The notes below the pieces were generated by a model. The model saw only the letters and a list, made by a program, of their open reading frames with translations. It made no database searches and was not told the DNA's origin. Shown piece by piece: positions 15,263 through 23,114 of a stretch of DNA of 32,863 nucleotides; position 1 is the stretch's first letter, and every line of letters starts with the position of its first letter. The position numbers were made by a program, and so were the translations under genes. Origin of the DNA: Hellea sp. (lineage in GTDB: Bacteria; Pseudomonadota; Alphaproteobacteria; Caulobacterales; Maricaulaceae); the NCBI GenBank assembly GCA_020627655.1, contig JAHDGM010000028.1:1-32863 (forward strand), in the 5' to 3' direction.

Positions 15263-15778
15263 ATGCTCACTGGCAATGCATTACGACATCAAATGGTTCT
15301 ACCGGAACAACAAGCCATTTATGACTATTGGCGGTCTAAATGTCGGCAAGGGCGATTACCCGCGCGTCAAGACATTGATCCAGCTGATATAAGAGCGCAT
15401 TTACCGACCATATCTTTGATTGAAGTTAAACCCAATGCGACTCGGCCAAGGTTTCAGTGCCGCCTCGCAGGAACCGGGTTTTGGGACTTGTTTGAACAGG
15501 AAATTCAGGGCCGATATATTGACGAGCTCCCATATTCCGGAGATCGATCAGCCTATTGGCATAGGGTCTTAAATCAGGTCACATCCAATAGACGTCCCAC
15601 AGCAGGCGTGACGAAACCTGGGACCCCATTAGGCGCGCATCTGGCGCAATTCTGGATCCGGTTGCCGCTGTCAACCAATGGTAAAGATGTGAATTTGATC
15701 CTGGGCTATGATCATCTGGTTAAAATGAGCGAGGTTGAAGTTCAAAAAACTTCTGAACCCATGCGGGTTACAGCGTAA
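15263..15778 (+). CDS. PAS domain protein, PAS_5 type
   Basis: ATG 15263 follows GAGGGG at 15252-15257. The 171-residue soluble product has the PAS_5 pattern: an opening YDYWRSKCRQGRLPARQDIDP, then HLPTISLIEV, FQCRLAGTGFWDLFEQEIQG and YWHRVLNQVTSNRRP. Many alphaproteobacterial genomes carry small proteins of this kind without an attached output domain; their ligand and role are unknown to me. It probably senses a signal through the PAS fold and acts by protein contact. A CtrA-like box precedes it. It is transcribed in the same direction as, and could be followed by, the tiny membrane gene at 15797. Confidence 0.85.
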   Translation: MLTGNALRHQMVLPEQQAIYDYWRSKCRQGRLPARQDIDPADIRAHLPTISLIEVKPNATRPRFQCRLAGTGFWDLFEQEIQGRYIDELPYSGDRSAYWHRVLNQVTSNRRPTAGVTKPGTPLGAHLAQFWIRLPLSTNGKDVNLILGYDHLVKMSEVEVQKTSEPMRVTA

Positions 15779-15796
15779 TAAGTCTTGGTATGCAAA

Positions 15797-15940
15797 ATGA
15801 GAGACAGCAGGCCGATATTTAAATGGAAGTCATGGTTCGCCGAAATTGAAGCTGGTACTATTTTTGGTGCCATTTGTGTTGTCGTGATCTTTGCCATGAT
15901 TTTATTCGTTGTTTATAGCAAGTTTCCAACATTTAGTTAA
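15797..15940 (+). CDS. Putative 47-residue single-pass membrane protein
   Basis: The open frame from ATG 15797 encodes a charged N-terminus (MRDSRPIFKWKSWFAEIEAG), one clean hydrophobic helix (about 24-42, CVVVIFAMILFVVYS), and a short tail. It begins 18 bases after the PAS_5 stop in the same direction, and its TAA shares a TTAA with the convergent sufE stop. The ribosome site is poor. Hydrophobic helix plus exact packing between two genes favour a real gene, but similarity evidence is lacking. Confidence 0.5.
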   Translation: MRDSRPIFKWKSWFAEIEAGTIFGAICVVVIFAMILFVVYSKFPTFS

Positions 15941-16356
15941 AGCCGGGCAGACGCTTCGGCTTGTATTCTTCCAATCATAGCGCGCAGCCCATTAGAGCGC
16001 TGCGGAGATAAATGCTCCGCTAGCCCTAGCTGATTTAAAATAGGCTCTGCATCCATCTTGGTGATATCCAGAGGGCTTCTTTGCGAATAAATCTCAAGCA
16101 CAATCGCCACAAGACCTTTGACAATGTGAGCATCACTATCGCCCTTAAAAATCAAAGTGTTTTTGTCAGCGTCATAGCTGGTTATCAGCCAGACCTGAGA
16201 GACACAGCCTTTGACCTTATTGGCTTCAACTTTCAGCGCGTCGGGCAAGCTTTCCAATTGTTTGCCCATGTCGATGACATGCATATATCGTTCTTCCCAA
16301 TCACCCAGAAAGGCGAAATCGTCCAGCATCGATTGTATGTTCTCGGCTAAGTCCAT
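15937..16356 (-). CDS. sufE: Cysteine desulfurase sulfur acceptor SufE
   Basis: The start is set at 16356 (MDLAENIQSM), with AAGGA 7 bases upstream on the minus strand; 12 extra upstream codons are not family-like. The 139-residue protein matches SufE: FLGDWEERYMHVIDMGKQL, then KVKGCVSQVWL with the sulfur-accepting Cys51, the same number I recall for the E. coli protein, then DAHIVKGLVAIVL and LGLAEHLSPQRSNGLRAMI. SufE takes persulfide sulfur from SufS for Fe-S cluster building. No other suf genes lie in the window. It is divergent from the histidine kinase gene and convergent with the small membrane gene. Confidence 0.95.
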   Translation of the reverse strand: MDLAENIQSMLDDFAFLGDWEERYMHVIDMGKQLESLPDALKVEANKVKGCVSQVWLITSYDADKNTLIFKGDSDAHIVKGLVAIVLEIYSQRSPLDITKMDAEPILNQLGLAEHLSPQRSNGLRAMIGRIQAEASARL

Positions 16357-16415
16357 AATTTTCCTTATGGCTCCACATAGAGAGGCAATCAACGACCTTC
16401 AAGAGTGAAGTGTAT

Positions 16416-16434
16416 TTTCCCCTCTTGCGGGAAA
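16416..16434 (+). repeat. Inverted repeat between sufE and the kinase gene
   Basis: TTTCCC (16416-16421) and GGGAAA (16429-16434) are separated by 7 bases in the 161-base divergent intergenic region, 60 bases upstream of sufE and about 85 upstream of the kinase. It could be an operator for either gene. Confidence 0.35.
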
Positions 16435-16517
16435 TGGCTGGCTTTGTGCCGCAAAAAACGATGTGATAGGCTTTACGTGTGATTCAGTGTGGATCAAAAC
16501 AAGACTAAAGGTATGCG

Positions 16518-18113
16518 ATGAGCGTTACAGGACAACATAAAGGCATCTGGATTGCCAGCCTAATATGGTTGATCTGTCTGGCAGCAGCGCTGTTTGCAGC
16601 GGGGCTGCGCGACGCTAATATCAGCCAGCTAATGCCATTTGCCTTGATTGGTGCTGTACCGGCCGTATTAAGCGTCATGCTCAGCCCGTTTTTGCGGCGT
16701 GAATGGGCCCAAATAATCGTAATTTTTTCCTGGCTTGCTCTGGCGATATTGGCCTGCCTGGCGATTGCCTTTATGCCAATGGCATTTTTGTTTTTATGTG
16801 CGCCTGCTATGGCGGCCTTATTTGAACGGGAAAAGGTCATCGAAGCTATGGTCCTTGCTGCTATATGTGCCGCAGGATTGTTTTACGTTGGAAATATGGG
16901 CTTTCAGCTGAATACACCTTTTGCCGATGCATTGCCGGGCGACTGGGGCGCAAAAACAGGAATAGCGGCAACGATTGGTCTTTTGGTTGCGGCTTTGTAC
17001 GGCGTTGCAGCTACTGAAACTCCTTTAAGTTATGATAATTCTTCTGATGGGATATTCGAGGCTATACCGGGCGGCGTAGTTCGCGTGACCTCTGACAATA
17101 AAGTAGCTTCTGCGTCGAGTGCCGCAGTCGAGATATTACAGCTGCCGGCGAATGACACGGCGCTGGATGTTCTTGATATGATGGTGGTAGATCAGCAAAG
17201 TGAAAATCTCTTGCATATGATCGAGCAGTCCCGGCAGAAAGGTGAGGCCGTAAAGCAAAAATTCCGGCTTCTTCAGCCGTCAGGTATTTCCCGCATGGCT
17301 GAAATAACGGCCACGCCGAGTGAGACGGGTGAAGTTCTTATTCATATACACGACAGTACAGCGCATGAAGCCAGAGTAAACTCTCTTCATGAAGCTTTTG
17401 CGTCAGCGCAAAAAGATTCTGATAGTAAGTCATTGTTTTTTGCTGGCGTTAGCCACGAATTACGTACGCCGCTCAATGCTATTATTGGATTTTCCGATAT
17501 GATGCGCTCACGGCTATTTGGCCCGTTACCTAACAAATATGCTGAATACGCAGAACTTATTCATGATAGCGGGCAGCATATGCTGGATTTAATTGGCGAC
17601 GTATTAGATTTATCCAAGGTTGATGCTGGTAAATACGAACTGGTTTATGACCGGTTTGATGTGGCGGATGTTATTCGTAGCTCCGTTAAAATGCTGCGAC
17701 CTGCTGCCGATTCTGCAGAAGTTCAGCTTGATGTAGAGGTACGAGGTGATGCCGGGGAATTACTGGTAAACGCCGACCGTAAGGCCCTACGTCAGATCAT
17801 TCTTAATCTGCTATCAAATGCCATCAAATTTACACCAAAAGGCGGACGTGTTTTAGTTAGGGGCCAAATCGAAGATGATCGCCTGAATGTGAGTGTTATT
17901 GATAATGGTTCAGGGATGAGTGCCGCAGAGCTTAAGACCGTTGGAACGCCTTACACCCAGACCGAAAGCGGGAAGAATAATGCTGCGCGCGGAAGTGGCC
18001 TTGGGTTAAGCTTGGTTAAGTCACTTGCCGAATTACATAATGGCCAGTTTGATTTAACAAGTGAGAAAGGCATCGGGACAACCGCTGATATCTCTATTCC
18101 GGCACAGCGATAG
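16518..18113 (+). CDS. Membrane sensor histidine kinase, DivJ/PleC-like
   Basis: The 531-residue product has about six N-terminal membrane helices (10-165), a PAS-like region (about 175-280, PGGVVRVTSDNKVASASSAAVEIL), a HisKA domain with SHELRTPLNAIIGFSD (phospho-acceptor His313), and a HATPase domain with NLLSNAIKFT (426-435 region), DNGSGM (462-467) and GSGLGL (492-497). The dimerisation helix text MMRSRLFGPLPNKYAEY and IHDSGQHMLDLIGDVLDLSKVDAGKYEL closely resembles DivJ/PleC-type kinases that act on DivK/PleD upstream of CtrA. No response regulator gene is adjacent, which is usual for that class. Assignment to DivJ itself is inference from layout. Ribosome site AAAGG upstream of ATG 16518. 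Confidence 0.9.
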   Translation: MSVTGQHKGIWIASLIWLICLAAALFAAGLRDANISQLMPFALIGAVPAVLSVMLSPFLRREWAQIIVIFSWLALAILACLAIAFMPMAFLFLCAPAMAALFEREKVIEAMVLAAICAAGLFYVGNMGFQLNTPFADALPGDWGAKTGIAATIGLLVAALYGVAATETPLSYDNSSDGIFEAIPGGVVRVTSDNKVASASSAAVEILQLPANDTALDVLDMMVVDQQSENLLHMIEQSRQKGEAVKQKFRLLQPSGISRMAEITATPSETGEVLIHIHDSTAHEARVNSLHEAFASAQKDSDSKSLFFAGVSHELRTPLNAIIGFSDMMRSRLFGPLPNKYAEYAELIHDSGQHMLDLIGDVLDLSKVDAGKYELVYDRFDVADVIRSSVKMLRPAADSAEVQLDVEVRGDAGELLVNADRKALRQIILNLLSNAIKFTPKGGRVLVRGQIEDDRLNVSVIDNGSGMSAAELKTVGTPYTQTESGKNNAARGSGLGLSLVKSLAELHNGQFDLTSEKGIGTTADISIPAQR

Positions 18114-18230
18114 AAATAAAGATTAAGCTTAGATACGACCAGTTCCTGCAGCAGTAAGGATGGTTAATAAGAGTTAATGAGTTTTGGGAATATTCATACT
18201 CTCATTTAACGGGTTTTCAGTAATGTTTTT

Positions 18231-18339
18231 GTGGCGGCGGGTAGGCCAAAATGCCTTTTGGCACAACCCCAAAGCTTACCCGTCGCACTAACAGACCCTT
18301 TGAACTTAACTTAAAGCCGTCCTTGTGGCGGCTTTTTTT
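18231..18339 (+). ncRNA. Candidate small RNA ending in an intrinsic terminator
   Basis: A 13-bp helix pairs 18234-18246 with 18274-18286, using two G-U pairs, and can extend past a bulged G. Its 27-base loop contains a second small hairpin (TGCC-TTTT-GGCA at 18252-18263) and an unpaired CAACCCCAAA. A linker of about 25 bases leads to the terminator. G-U pairs rather than mismatches in the long helix favour RNA folding. The 5' end is not defined; no clear promoter was found. It could instead be the 3' untranslated region of the kinase mRNA. I recognise no family. Confidence 0.5.
18313..18339 (+). terminator. Intrinsic terminator of the candidate small RNA
   Basis: A perfect 7-bp stem (AAAGCCG / CGGCTTT) with a 9-base loop that can add CC/GG pairs runs into seven T residues (18333-18339). 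It lies 200 bases after the kinase stop and points along the plus strand. Confidence 0.9.
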
Positions 18340-18461
18340 GCAGGGGAATATGAATAGAACGGTTAAGTTCGGATAGAATGCAGAGGGGTAATGGGATGTT
18401 AGCGATCCATTCATTGCACTTAGTGCCTAATTGGCTTTATGTGGGTTTTTAAAACCGAAAA

Positions 18462-20969
18462 TTAGTTTTTTGCTTTAGGGCTGGCCAGTCCAATCAGTAA
18501 TAAGAGCAGCGATGCCAATATAGCGTAAGTCAAAATATTGGACTCGCCCTGAGCTGTGCTGCCACCAGACACTAGGTTTCGACTGCGGGACATAAAACCA
18601 TCAATCCACTCGCCGACGCTACGAAGGCTCGATTGAGTTGTGTTTTGTAAATCATTTCCAATTCGGCTTGCCCGAGTAACCGGCTTGTATTGCGATGTCT
18701 TTTGCGATGCATAGCTTACATATGGTTTTTGAGCCGGCGTAGGCTTTAACCTAATTGTTGGCCCAGAAGATGCCATTGTGGTTGGTGGTTGATATTGAGG
18801 CTGGGCAGGGGTTGGTTTGGGCTGTGAAAACCGGCTAGTTACTTTGTTTGCAGCACTGTCCCACAGGCGGTTTATGCCAATAAGGGTCTGAGTGCTGGCC
18901 GCTGCAAGGCGTTCTTTGAGTGGATCTAGGTCAATCTCAGGTATTGCGAAATCCGGCATCTCAAAGGCAGCTAAGTCAAACTTAGGCATTGATTTAACAG
19001 GGGCTACCTCTTGGATGTTAATGTTAAAAGCCGTGCGTCCCATTTCCACTGTATTGCGGTTCCAGCGGGCCATGCTGCCTTCTAATTTGTTCCAGTGATC
19101 ACCACGAAGCAGGTTGTCCATGGTACGGCTAAAGTTATGGCCGCGGACCGAGGTGATATAAGCTTGCAAGTGACTGTCTGATTGCGGGTTTTCGTAGAGG
19201 GCTACGATACCGCCGCGAACGCTCGGACGTACTGATAACAAGGATATGGGCGTTATATCAAGCTCTGCCGTTTGAATAACCTTTGGCGCCCGTTTACGGC
19301 CCTCGACTGCCGCTGACAGACCGCGCGGCGCAGTTGCGTTCAAGTTCGGTCCAATAAACAGCTTATGACGCTTTGTGTCTGCGTTCACAGTTTTTAAGGT
19401 GTAAACCTCTGTCTCTGTCCAGCCTGTTCCATGGCTGCGGGCTAGCTGCGCCATGACGCGCATAGCGGCAGCACGGTCTGATGCCCGGCTGGTATTTAAA
19501 ATGATATCTGTTTGCGCGCCGTTCTGATTTGAAAACGGGTAGCCTGATGCGGCGAAGCGGGTGAGGTCAGCCGCTGGTCCAGATATGTCAGTTTTGATGC
19601 GCAGGTGAGATTTCTTGCCAACAACAAAACCTGGGTGAGGTGCTGCGGCGGCACAATCACGGCTCTGTTTTTTAGGCGTGAGTTCTGGAGCTATGATCAA
19701 TTCATTGTCCATACCCTTTAGAAGGCCTCGTGGTAAAAATATTTCTTTAGTATTAGTTTTACGTGCCAGTTTCACGTCTTCAAGGTGGGAACCATTGAGC
19801 GTTATGCTGACATCGGAACTTGGATCAACATCTGGGCCAGCCATAAGCTGTAGCTGCAAACGACCCTCTGCAGTCAAAGGGTTGTCGATGTTGAACGAAA
19901 AACTTTTAGCACTATTGCCCCAGCCGCGATCAAAGCCAGTCGGCCCAAGCTCTGATATGGGTTTTTTACCGATGACTGGTGCGCGTAGTGTTGAAAAAGG
20001 CGTTTGCCATTGAAGACTGCCGCCAACCACATAAGATTTACGAGTGGCCGGAAGTTCATAGCTTGCAAACTCTTTGGCAAGTTCAAGCAAAGAGGTTTCA
20101 TCATCTGCCGTTAAGATCATCCGAACAGGCTTGTTTCGTGTGATGCCAATGGTTGGGCCTGTAAATTCAGCCAGTTCTGTGCCTTTGATTTCGCTTGCAA
20201 TGTCGCGGCGGGTTCCAATGACTATTTCCAAATCAGCAGGGCTGTTTGATAGTGTAAAGCGCGGTGTGTCGTTCATATTCAGCGCCGTACCTTGAGACGC
20301 CAGCATTTCCAGTCGGTAGCGGTTTGCGCCTTTGGCTTTGATCGCGACAGTCTTTGGAGCAGACAAGGGCGATTGGAGACGGTTTTTGACTTGCCGGATG
20401 TGGAATAGGGTCGATGGCGTATGAGCTTTAAGCACCAGAAAACTGTCGCTTAAATCTATATCCCAGCTGCCATCTTTCATGGCAACGCATCCCGTTGGTT
20501 TGTCAAAACTAATACCAACCGTATTGCCGTGGGACCTCACATGTGAGCGGTCAAGCTTGATACGGGCCTGAAAGCTTTCACCCTGCGGATAAATGGGTAG
20601 AGGGTCAGCCCCGTTGAAATGAACCAAGAGCGGTAAGTATTTATTGGGTTTTTGCTCAGCGTGGATATTGATAAATAATTCCACATCCTCAACCCAGTCG
20701 CTTGTTGGTAGTTCAAAATTTACATCCAGACGCGGATTCCGCCAATCCAGGCTGGGTTCCTTGAGCGTGGACAGTTCATCTAATTGAACTTTGTAAGTTT
20801 CCAACTTTCGTAAACCGGCCTCAGCCGTAGATACAATTGCCAGGCTGGATAGCAACATGCCGATAGTCAAAAACACTCGAGTAAGCGGCACCATCAGGGC
20901 TTTGCTAACCATTTTTGGCAGCATTTGCGGGCTATTTTGGGACAAGGTGGTATTCAATAAGCTTAACAT
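18462..20969 (-). CDS. BcsB-like cyclic-di-GMP/cellulose synthase regulatory subunit, orphan
   Basis: The 835-residue product has a signal sequence (hydrophobic segment about 31-49, ending STAEA), a BcsB-type periplasmic region (about 60-640; for example GWGNSAKSFSFNIDNPLTAEG and SDVSITLNGSHLEDVKL), then a low-complexity Pro/Gln/Ser/Thr region (about 695-790), and a final membrane helix near the C-terminus (ILTYAILASLLLLLIGLAS). BcsB partners BcsA in cellulose export in known systems. Here no glycosyltransferase, BcsC or BcsZ gene is in the window, so the polymer and partner are unknown. Start uncertain: in-frame ATGs at 20969, 20924, 20912 and 20894 all precede the hydrophobic segment; none has a strong ribosome site (AGGG precedes 20969). 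The long disordered stretch makes it larger than usual BcsB. Confidence 0.8.
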   Translation of the reverse strand: MLSLLNTTLSQNSPQMLPKMVSKALMVPLTRVFLTIGMLLSSLAIVSTAEAGLRKLETYKVQLDELSTLKEPSLDWRNPRLDVNFELPTSDWVEDVELFINIHAEQKPNKYLPLLVHFNGADPLPIYPQGESFQARIKLDRSHVRSHGNTVGISFDKPTGCVAMKDGSWDIDLSDSFLVLKAHTPSTLFHIRQVKNRLQSPLSAPKTVAIKAKGANRYRLEMLASQGTALNMNDTPRFTLSNSPADLEIVIGTRRDIASEIKGTELAEFTGPTIGITRNKPVRMILTADDETSLLELAKEFASYELPATRKSYVVGGSLQWQTPFSTLRAPVIGKKPISELGPTGFDRGWGNSAKSFSFNIDNPLTAEGRLQLQLMAGPDVDPSSDVSITLNGSHLEDVKLARKTNTKEIFLPRGLLKGMDNELIIAPELTPKKQSRDCAAAAPHPGFVVGKKSHLRIKTDISGPAADLTRFAASGYPFSNQNGAQTDIILNTSRASDRAAAMRVMAQLARSHGTGWTETEVYTLKTVNADTKRHKLFIGPNLNATAPRGLSAAVEGRKRAPKVIQTAELDITPISLLSVRPSVRGGIVALYENPQSDSHLQAYITSVRGHNFSRTMDNLLRGDHWNKLEGSMARWNRNTVEMGRTAFNINIQEVAPVKSMPKFDLAAFEMPDFAIPEIDLDPLKERLAAASTQTLIGINRLWDSAANKVTSRFSQPKPTPAQPQYQPPTTMASSGPTIRLKPTPAQKPYVSYASQKTSQYKPVTRASRIGNDLQNTTQSSLRSVGEWIDGFMSRSRNLVSGGSTAQGESNILTYAILASLLLLLIGLASPKAKN

Positions 20970-21053
20970 GCCCTAAATAGAGCAAGGACGGTGCCACAAA
21001 TACCGCTGCTGTAAAGTTTCATCCCTGCGGGGAAAGTCACGGAGATAATTCGC

Positions 21054-21383
21054 CTGTTTACATCCCTAAAAACTTCAATTTGGGCACCGGCTTTGATCCG
21101 TCGCGCCGAGACTGCGGGCGCTTTTGCCAGTGTGTTATACAAAGGCGATCCGGATGCTGGCGCGGCTCTGATTAAGGTTAGAACTCTTGATGACATGGCC
21201 GTGCTCTATCGCCCTATGCGCAATATGGCCGGAAAGCGGATATGGCTCCCCAAAGGCCCCGTAGATGAGAACGAAATTGATCAGTTGATTGCCAAACGGC
21301 TTGATACGGACCCTGATCTCTGGGTTATCGAAATTGAAGACCGTAAAGGGCGTCACTTTTTGACGGAAAAGGTTGAGGAATAG
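21054..21383 (+). CDS. DUF1491 family protein, probable CTG start
   Basis: Family-like sequence (SLKTSIWAPALIRRAETAGAF, GDPDAGAALIKV, DLWVIEIEDRKGRHFLTE) extends upstream of the first TTG at 21093 and is open back to a TAA at 21012. No ATG, GTG or TTG occurs in that stretch. CTG at 21054 lies 9 bases after GGAG (21041-21044) and would give 109 residues, about the usual size; ATT 21048 and ATA 21045 are other options. The protein is small, cytosolic and of unknown function. It is divergent from the bcsB-like gene and 73 bases upstream of prfC in the same direction. Confidence is high for the gene and moderate for the start. Confidence 0.78.
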   Translation: MFTSLKTSIWAPALIRRAETAGAFASVLYKGDPDAGAALIKVRTLDDMAVLYRPMRNMAGKRIWLPKGPVDENEIDQLIAKRLDTDPDLWVIEIEDRKGRHFLTEKVEE

Positions 21384-21456
21384 GGCGCGCTTTTACCTTG
21401 CACGCCTGCTGTGACCCGCTTATGTCTGCGACAAATTTAAATACGTAAAGAAATTC

Positions 21457-23055
21457 ATGTCTAAAGCCGCCATAGAAGCGCCTCGTCGGCGCGTTTTTGC
21501 TATTATCTCTCACCCGGATGCGGGTAAGACGACCTTGACTGAAAACATGCTGCATTCGGCGGGGGCTATTCACCTGGCCGGACAGGTCGCTGCCCGTGGA
21601 CAGGCTCGCCGGACTCAATCGGACTGGATGAAAATTGAGCAGGAACGGGGTATTTCGGTTTCGTCATCCGTTATGACCTTTGAGCATAAGAACTTGATTT
21701 TCAACTTGCTTGATACGCCGGGCCATGAGGATTTTTCCGAAGATACATATCGCACTCTGACTGCTGCAGATGCGGCCGTAATGGTTTTGGACGTGGCCAA
21801 AGGTATCGAGCCGCAAACGCTGAAGCTTTTTGAGGTCTGCCGCCTGAGGGATATTCCGATTATTACATTCGTGAACAAGCTTGACCGAGAAGGGCAAGAG
21901 CCATTTGATCTACTCTCCGAGATCGAAGACAAGCTGGCTTTGGACGTCCGGCCCATGCAGTGGCCCGCGGCATCTGGACGTCGGTTTAGAGGCGTGATGG
22001 ATCTGCGCACCAATGAGTTTTTGAAATATGTGCGCCCTGATGAAGGCGGAGATGCGTCAAAAGGGGCGGAACGTATCGCCATGGATGGAAATTCTATTGC
22101 AGCACATTTTGATGACGACAATCTTCTCGAAGAATTTCGCGAAGAAGCGGCATTGGCCAAAGAATATGGTGAATTTGATGTTCAATCTTTTCGAGAAGGC
22201 CATATGACGCCTGTCTATTTTGGCTCGGCTTTGCGCCGCTTTGGAGTACGTGAGCTCATTGATGCTTTGGCTGAGTTTGCGCCAGAACCTCAGCCTGAAA
22301 AAGCTGAAAAAATGGGCAAGGAAATTACTCTCAACCCAACCGATAAAGAAGTCGCCGGATTTGTTTTCAAGGTTCAGGCTAATATGGATTTGAACCACAG
22401 GGACAGGGTGGCTTTTTTACGCCTTAGCTCGGGGGAATTTAAGCGCGGTATGAAGCTTAAAACCTTTGAGGGTAAAACCATGACGGTCCACAATCCGATC
22501 TTGTTTTTCGCTCAAGACAGGGAACTGGCCGATAATGCCTTTGCCGGTGATGTTATCGGTATTCCGAACCATGGCGTTTTGCGGGTTGGTGATAGCTTAT
22601 CAGAAAGCGGCAAAGTAAAATTTGCGGGCATTCCAAATTTCGCCCCTGAAATTTTGCGTAAGGCCCGAACCAAAGATCCGTTAAAGGCCAAGCATCTTAA
22701 AAAAGCTTTGGAGAGCCTGGCGGAAGAGGGCGTAACCCAATTATTCAAACCCCAAATGGGCAGTGACATTATCGTTGGCGCCGTCGGCGCTTTGCAGATT
22801 GATGTTATGGCTGAACGTATCAAGACCGAATATGGCCTTGAAGTTATATTTGAAGCGCCGCCCTATCAGACTGCGCGGTGGCTGGCCTGCGATGATGATA
22901 ACAAGATCGAAGAGTTTGCCGCCAAGAACCGTAATACTATAGCTGAAGACATTGATGGTGATCCTGTTTATCTGGCCAAATCCAGTTGGGACGTAGGCTA
23001 CGCGCAAGAAAAAAATCCTGATATCCGGTTCTTGAAAGCCAAAGAACGTCGCTAG
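21457..23055 (+). CDS. prfC: Peptide chain release factor 3
   Basis: The 532-residue translational GTPase has all G motifs: HPDAGKTT (19-26), DTPGHED (86-92), NKLDRE (140-145). RF3-specific stretches include QSDWMKIEQERGISVSSSVMTF and, in the C-terminal half, KFAGIPNFAPEILRKARTKDP and GVTQLFKPQMGSDIIVGAVGALQIDV. RF3 releases RF1 or RF2 from the ribosome after termination. The length fits bacterial RF3. The ribosome site is weak (AAAGAAA before ATG 21457). Confidence 0.97.
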   Translation: MSKAAIEAPRRRVFAIISHPDAGKTTLTENMLHSAGAIHLAGQVAARGQARRTQSDWMKIEQERGISVSSSVMTFEHKNLIFNLLDTPGHEDFSEDTYRTLTAADAAVMVLDVAKGIEPQTLKLFEVCRLRDIPIITFVNKLDREGQEPFDLLSEIEDKLALDVRPMQWPAASGRRFRGVMDLRTNEFLKYVRPDEGGDASKGAERIAMDGNSIAAHFDDDNLLEEFREEAALAKEYGEFDVQSFREGHMTPVYFGSALRRFGVRELIDALAEFAPEPQPEKAEKMGKEITLNPTDKEVAGFVFKVQANMDLNHRDRVAFLRLSSGEFKRGMKLKTFEGKTMTVHNPILFFAQDRELADNAFAGDVIGIPNHGVLRVGDSLSESGKVKFAGIPNFAPEILRKARTKDPLKAKHLKKALESLAEEGVTQLFKPQMGSDIIVGAVGALQIDVMAERIKTEYGLEVIFEAPPYQTARWLACDDDNKIEEFAAKNRNTIAEDIDGDPVYLAKSSWDVGYAQEKNPDIRFLKAKERR

Positions 23056-23114
23056 CGCATTGAAGATAGTTTTAGGCTGATGACAGGCATTGTTTCTGCG
23101 GCTAGACTGAGCCC

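Larger units (their letters stand above)
18114..18461. other. 348-base gene-free region between the kinase and bcsB-like genes
   Basis: No credible protein gene. It contains TTAA-N6-TTAA at 18164-18177 (a near CtrA box that shares GGTTAATAAG with the box at 15161), a long folding element at 18231-18288, and an intrinsic terminator at 18313-18339. From 18340 to 18461 I see nothing distinctive. Confidence 0.7.

Noticed and set aside
15201-15392. 63-residue frame upstream of and overlapping the PAS_5 gene
   Set aside because: Different frame from the well-supported PAS_5 gene and no coding character.
18164-18177. TTAA-N6-TTAA as a full CtrA box
   Set aside because: The spacer is 6, not 7; kept only as a near match in the small RNA discussion.
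18217-18414. 65-residue minus-strand open frame over the structured gap
   Set aside because: It runs across the stems and the terminator, lacks a ribosome site and has low-information sequence; the RNA fold explains the region better.
21615-22160. 181-residue minus-strand frame inside prfC
   Set aside because: Ser/Arg-rich antisense shadow of a well-supported prfC.
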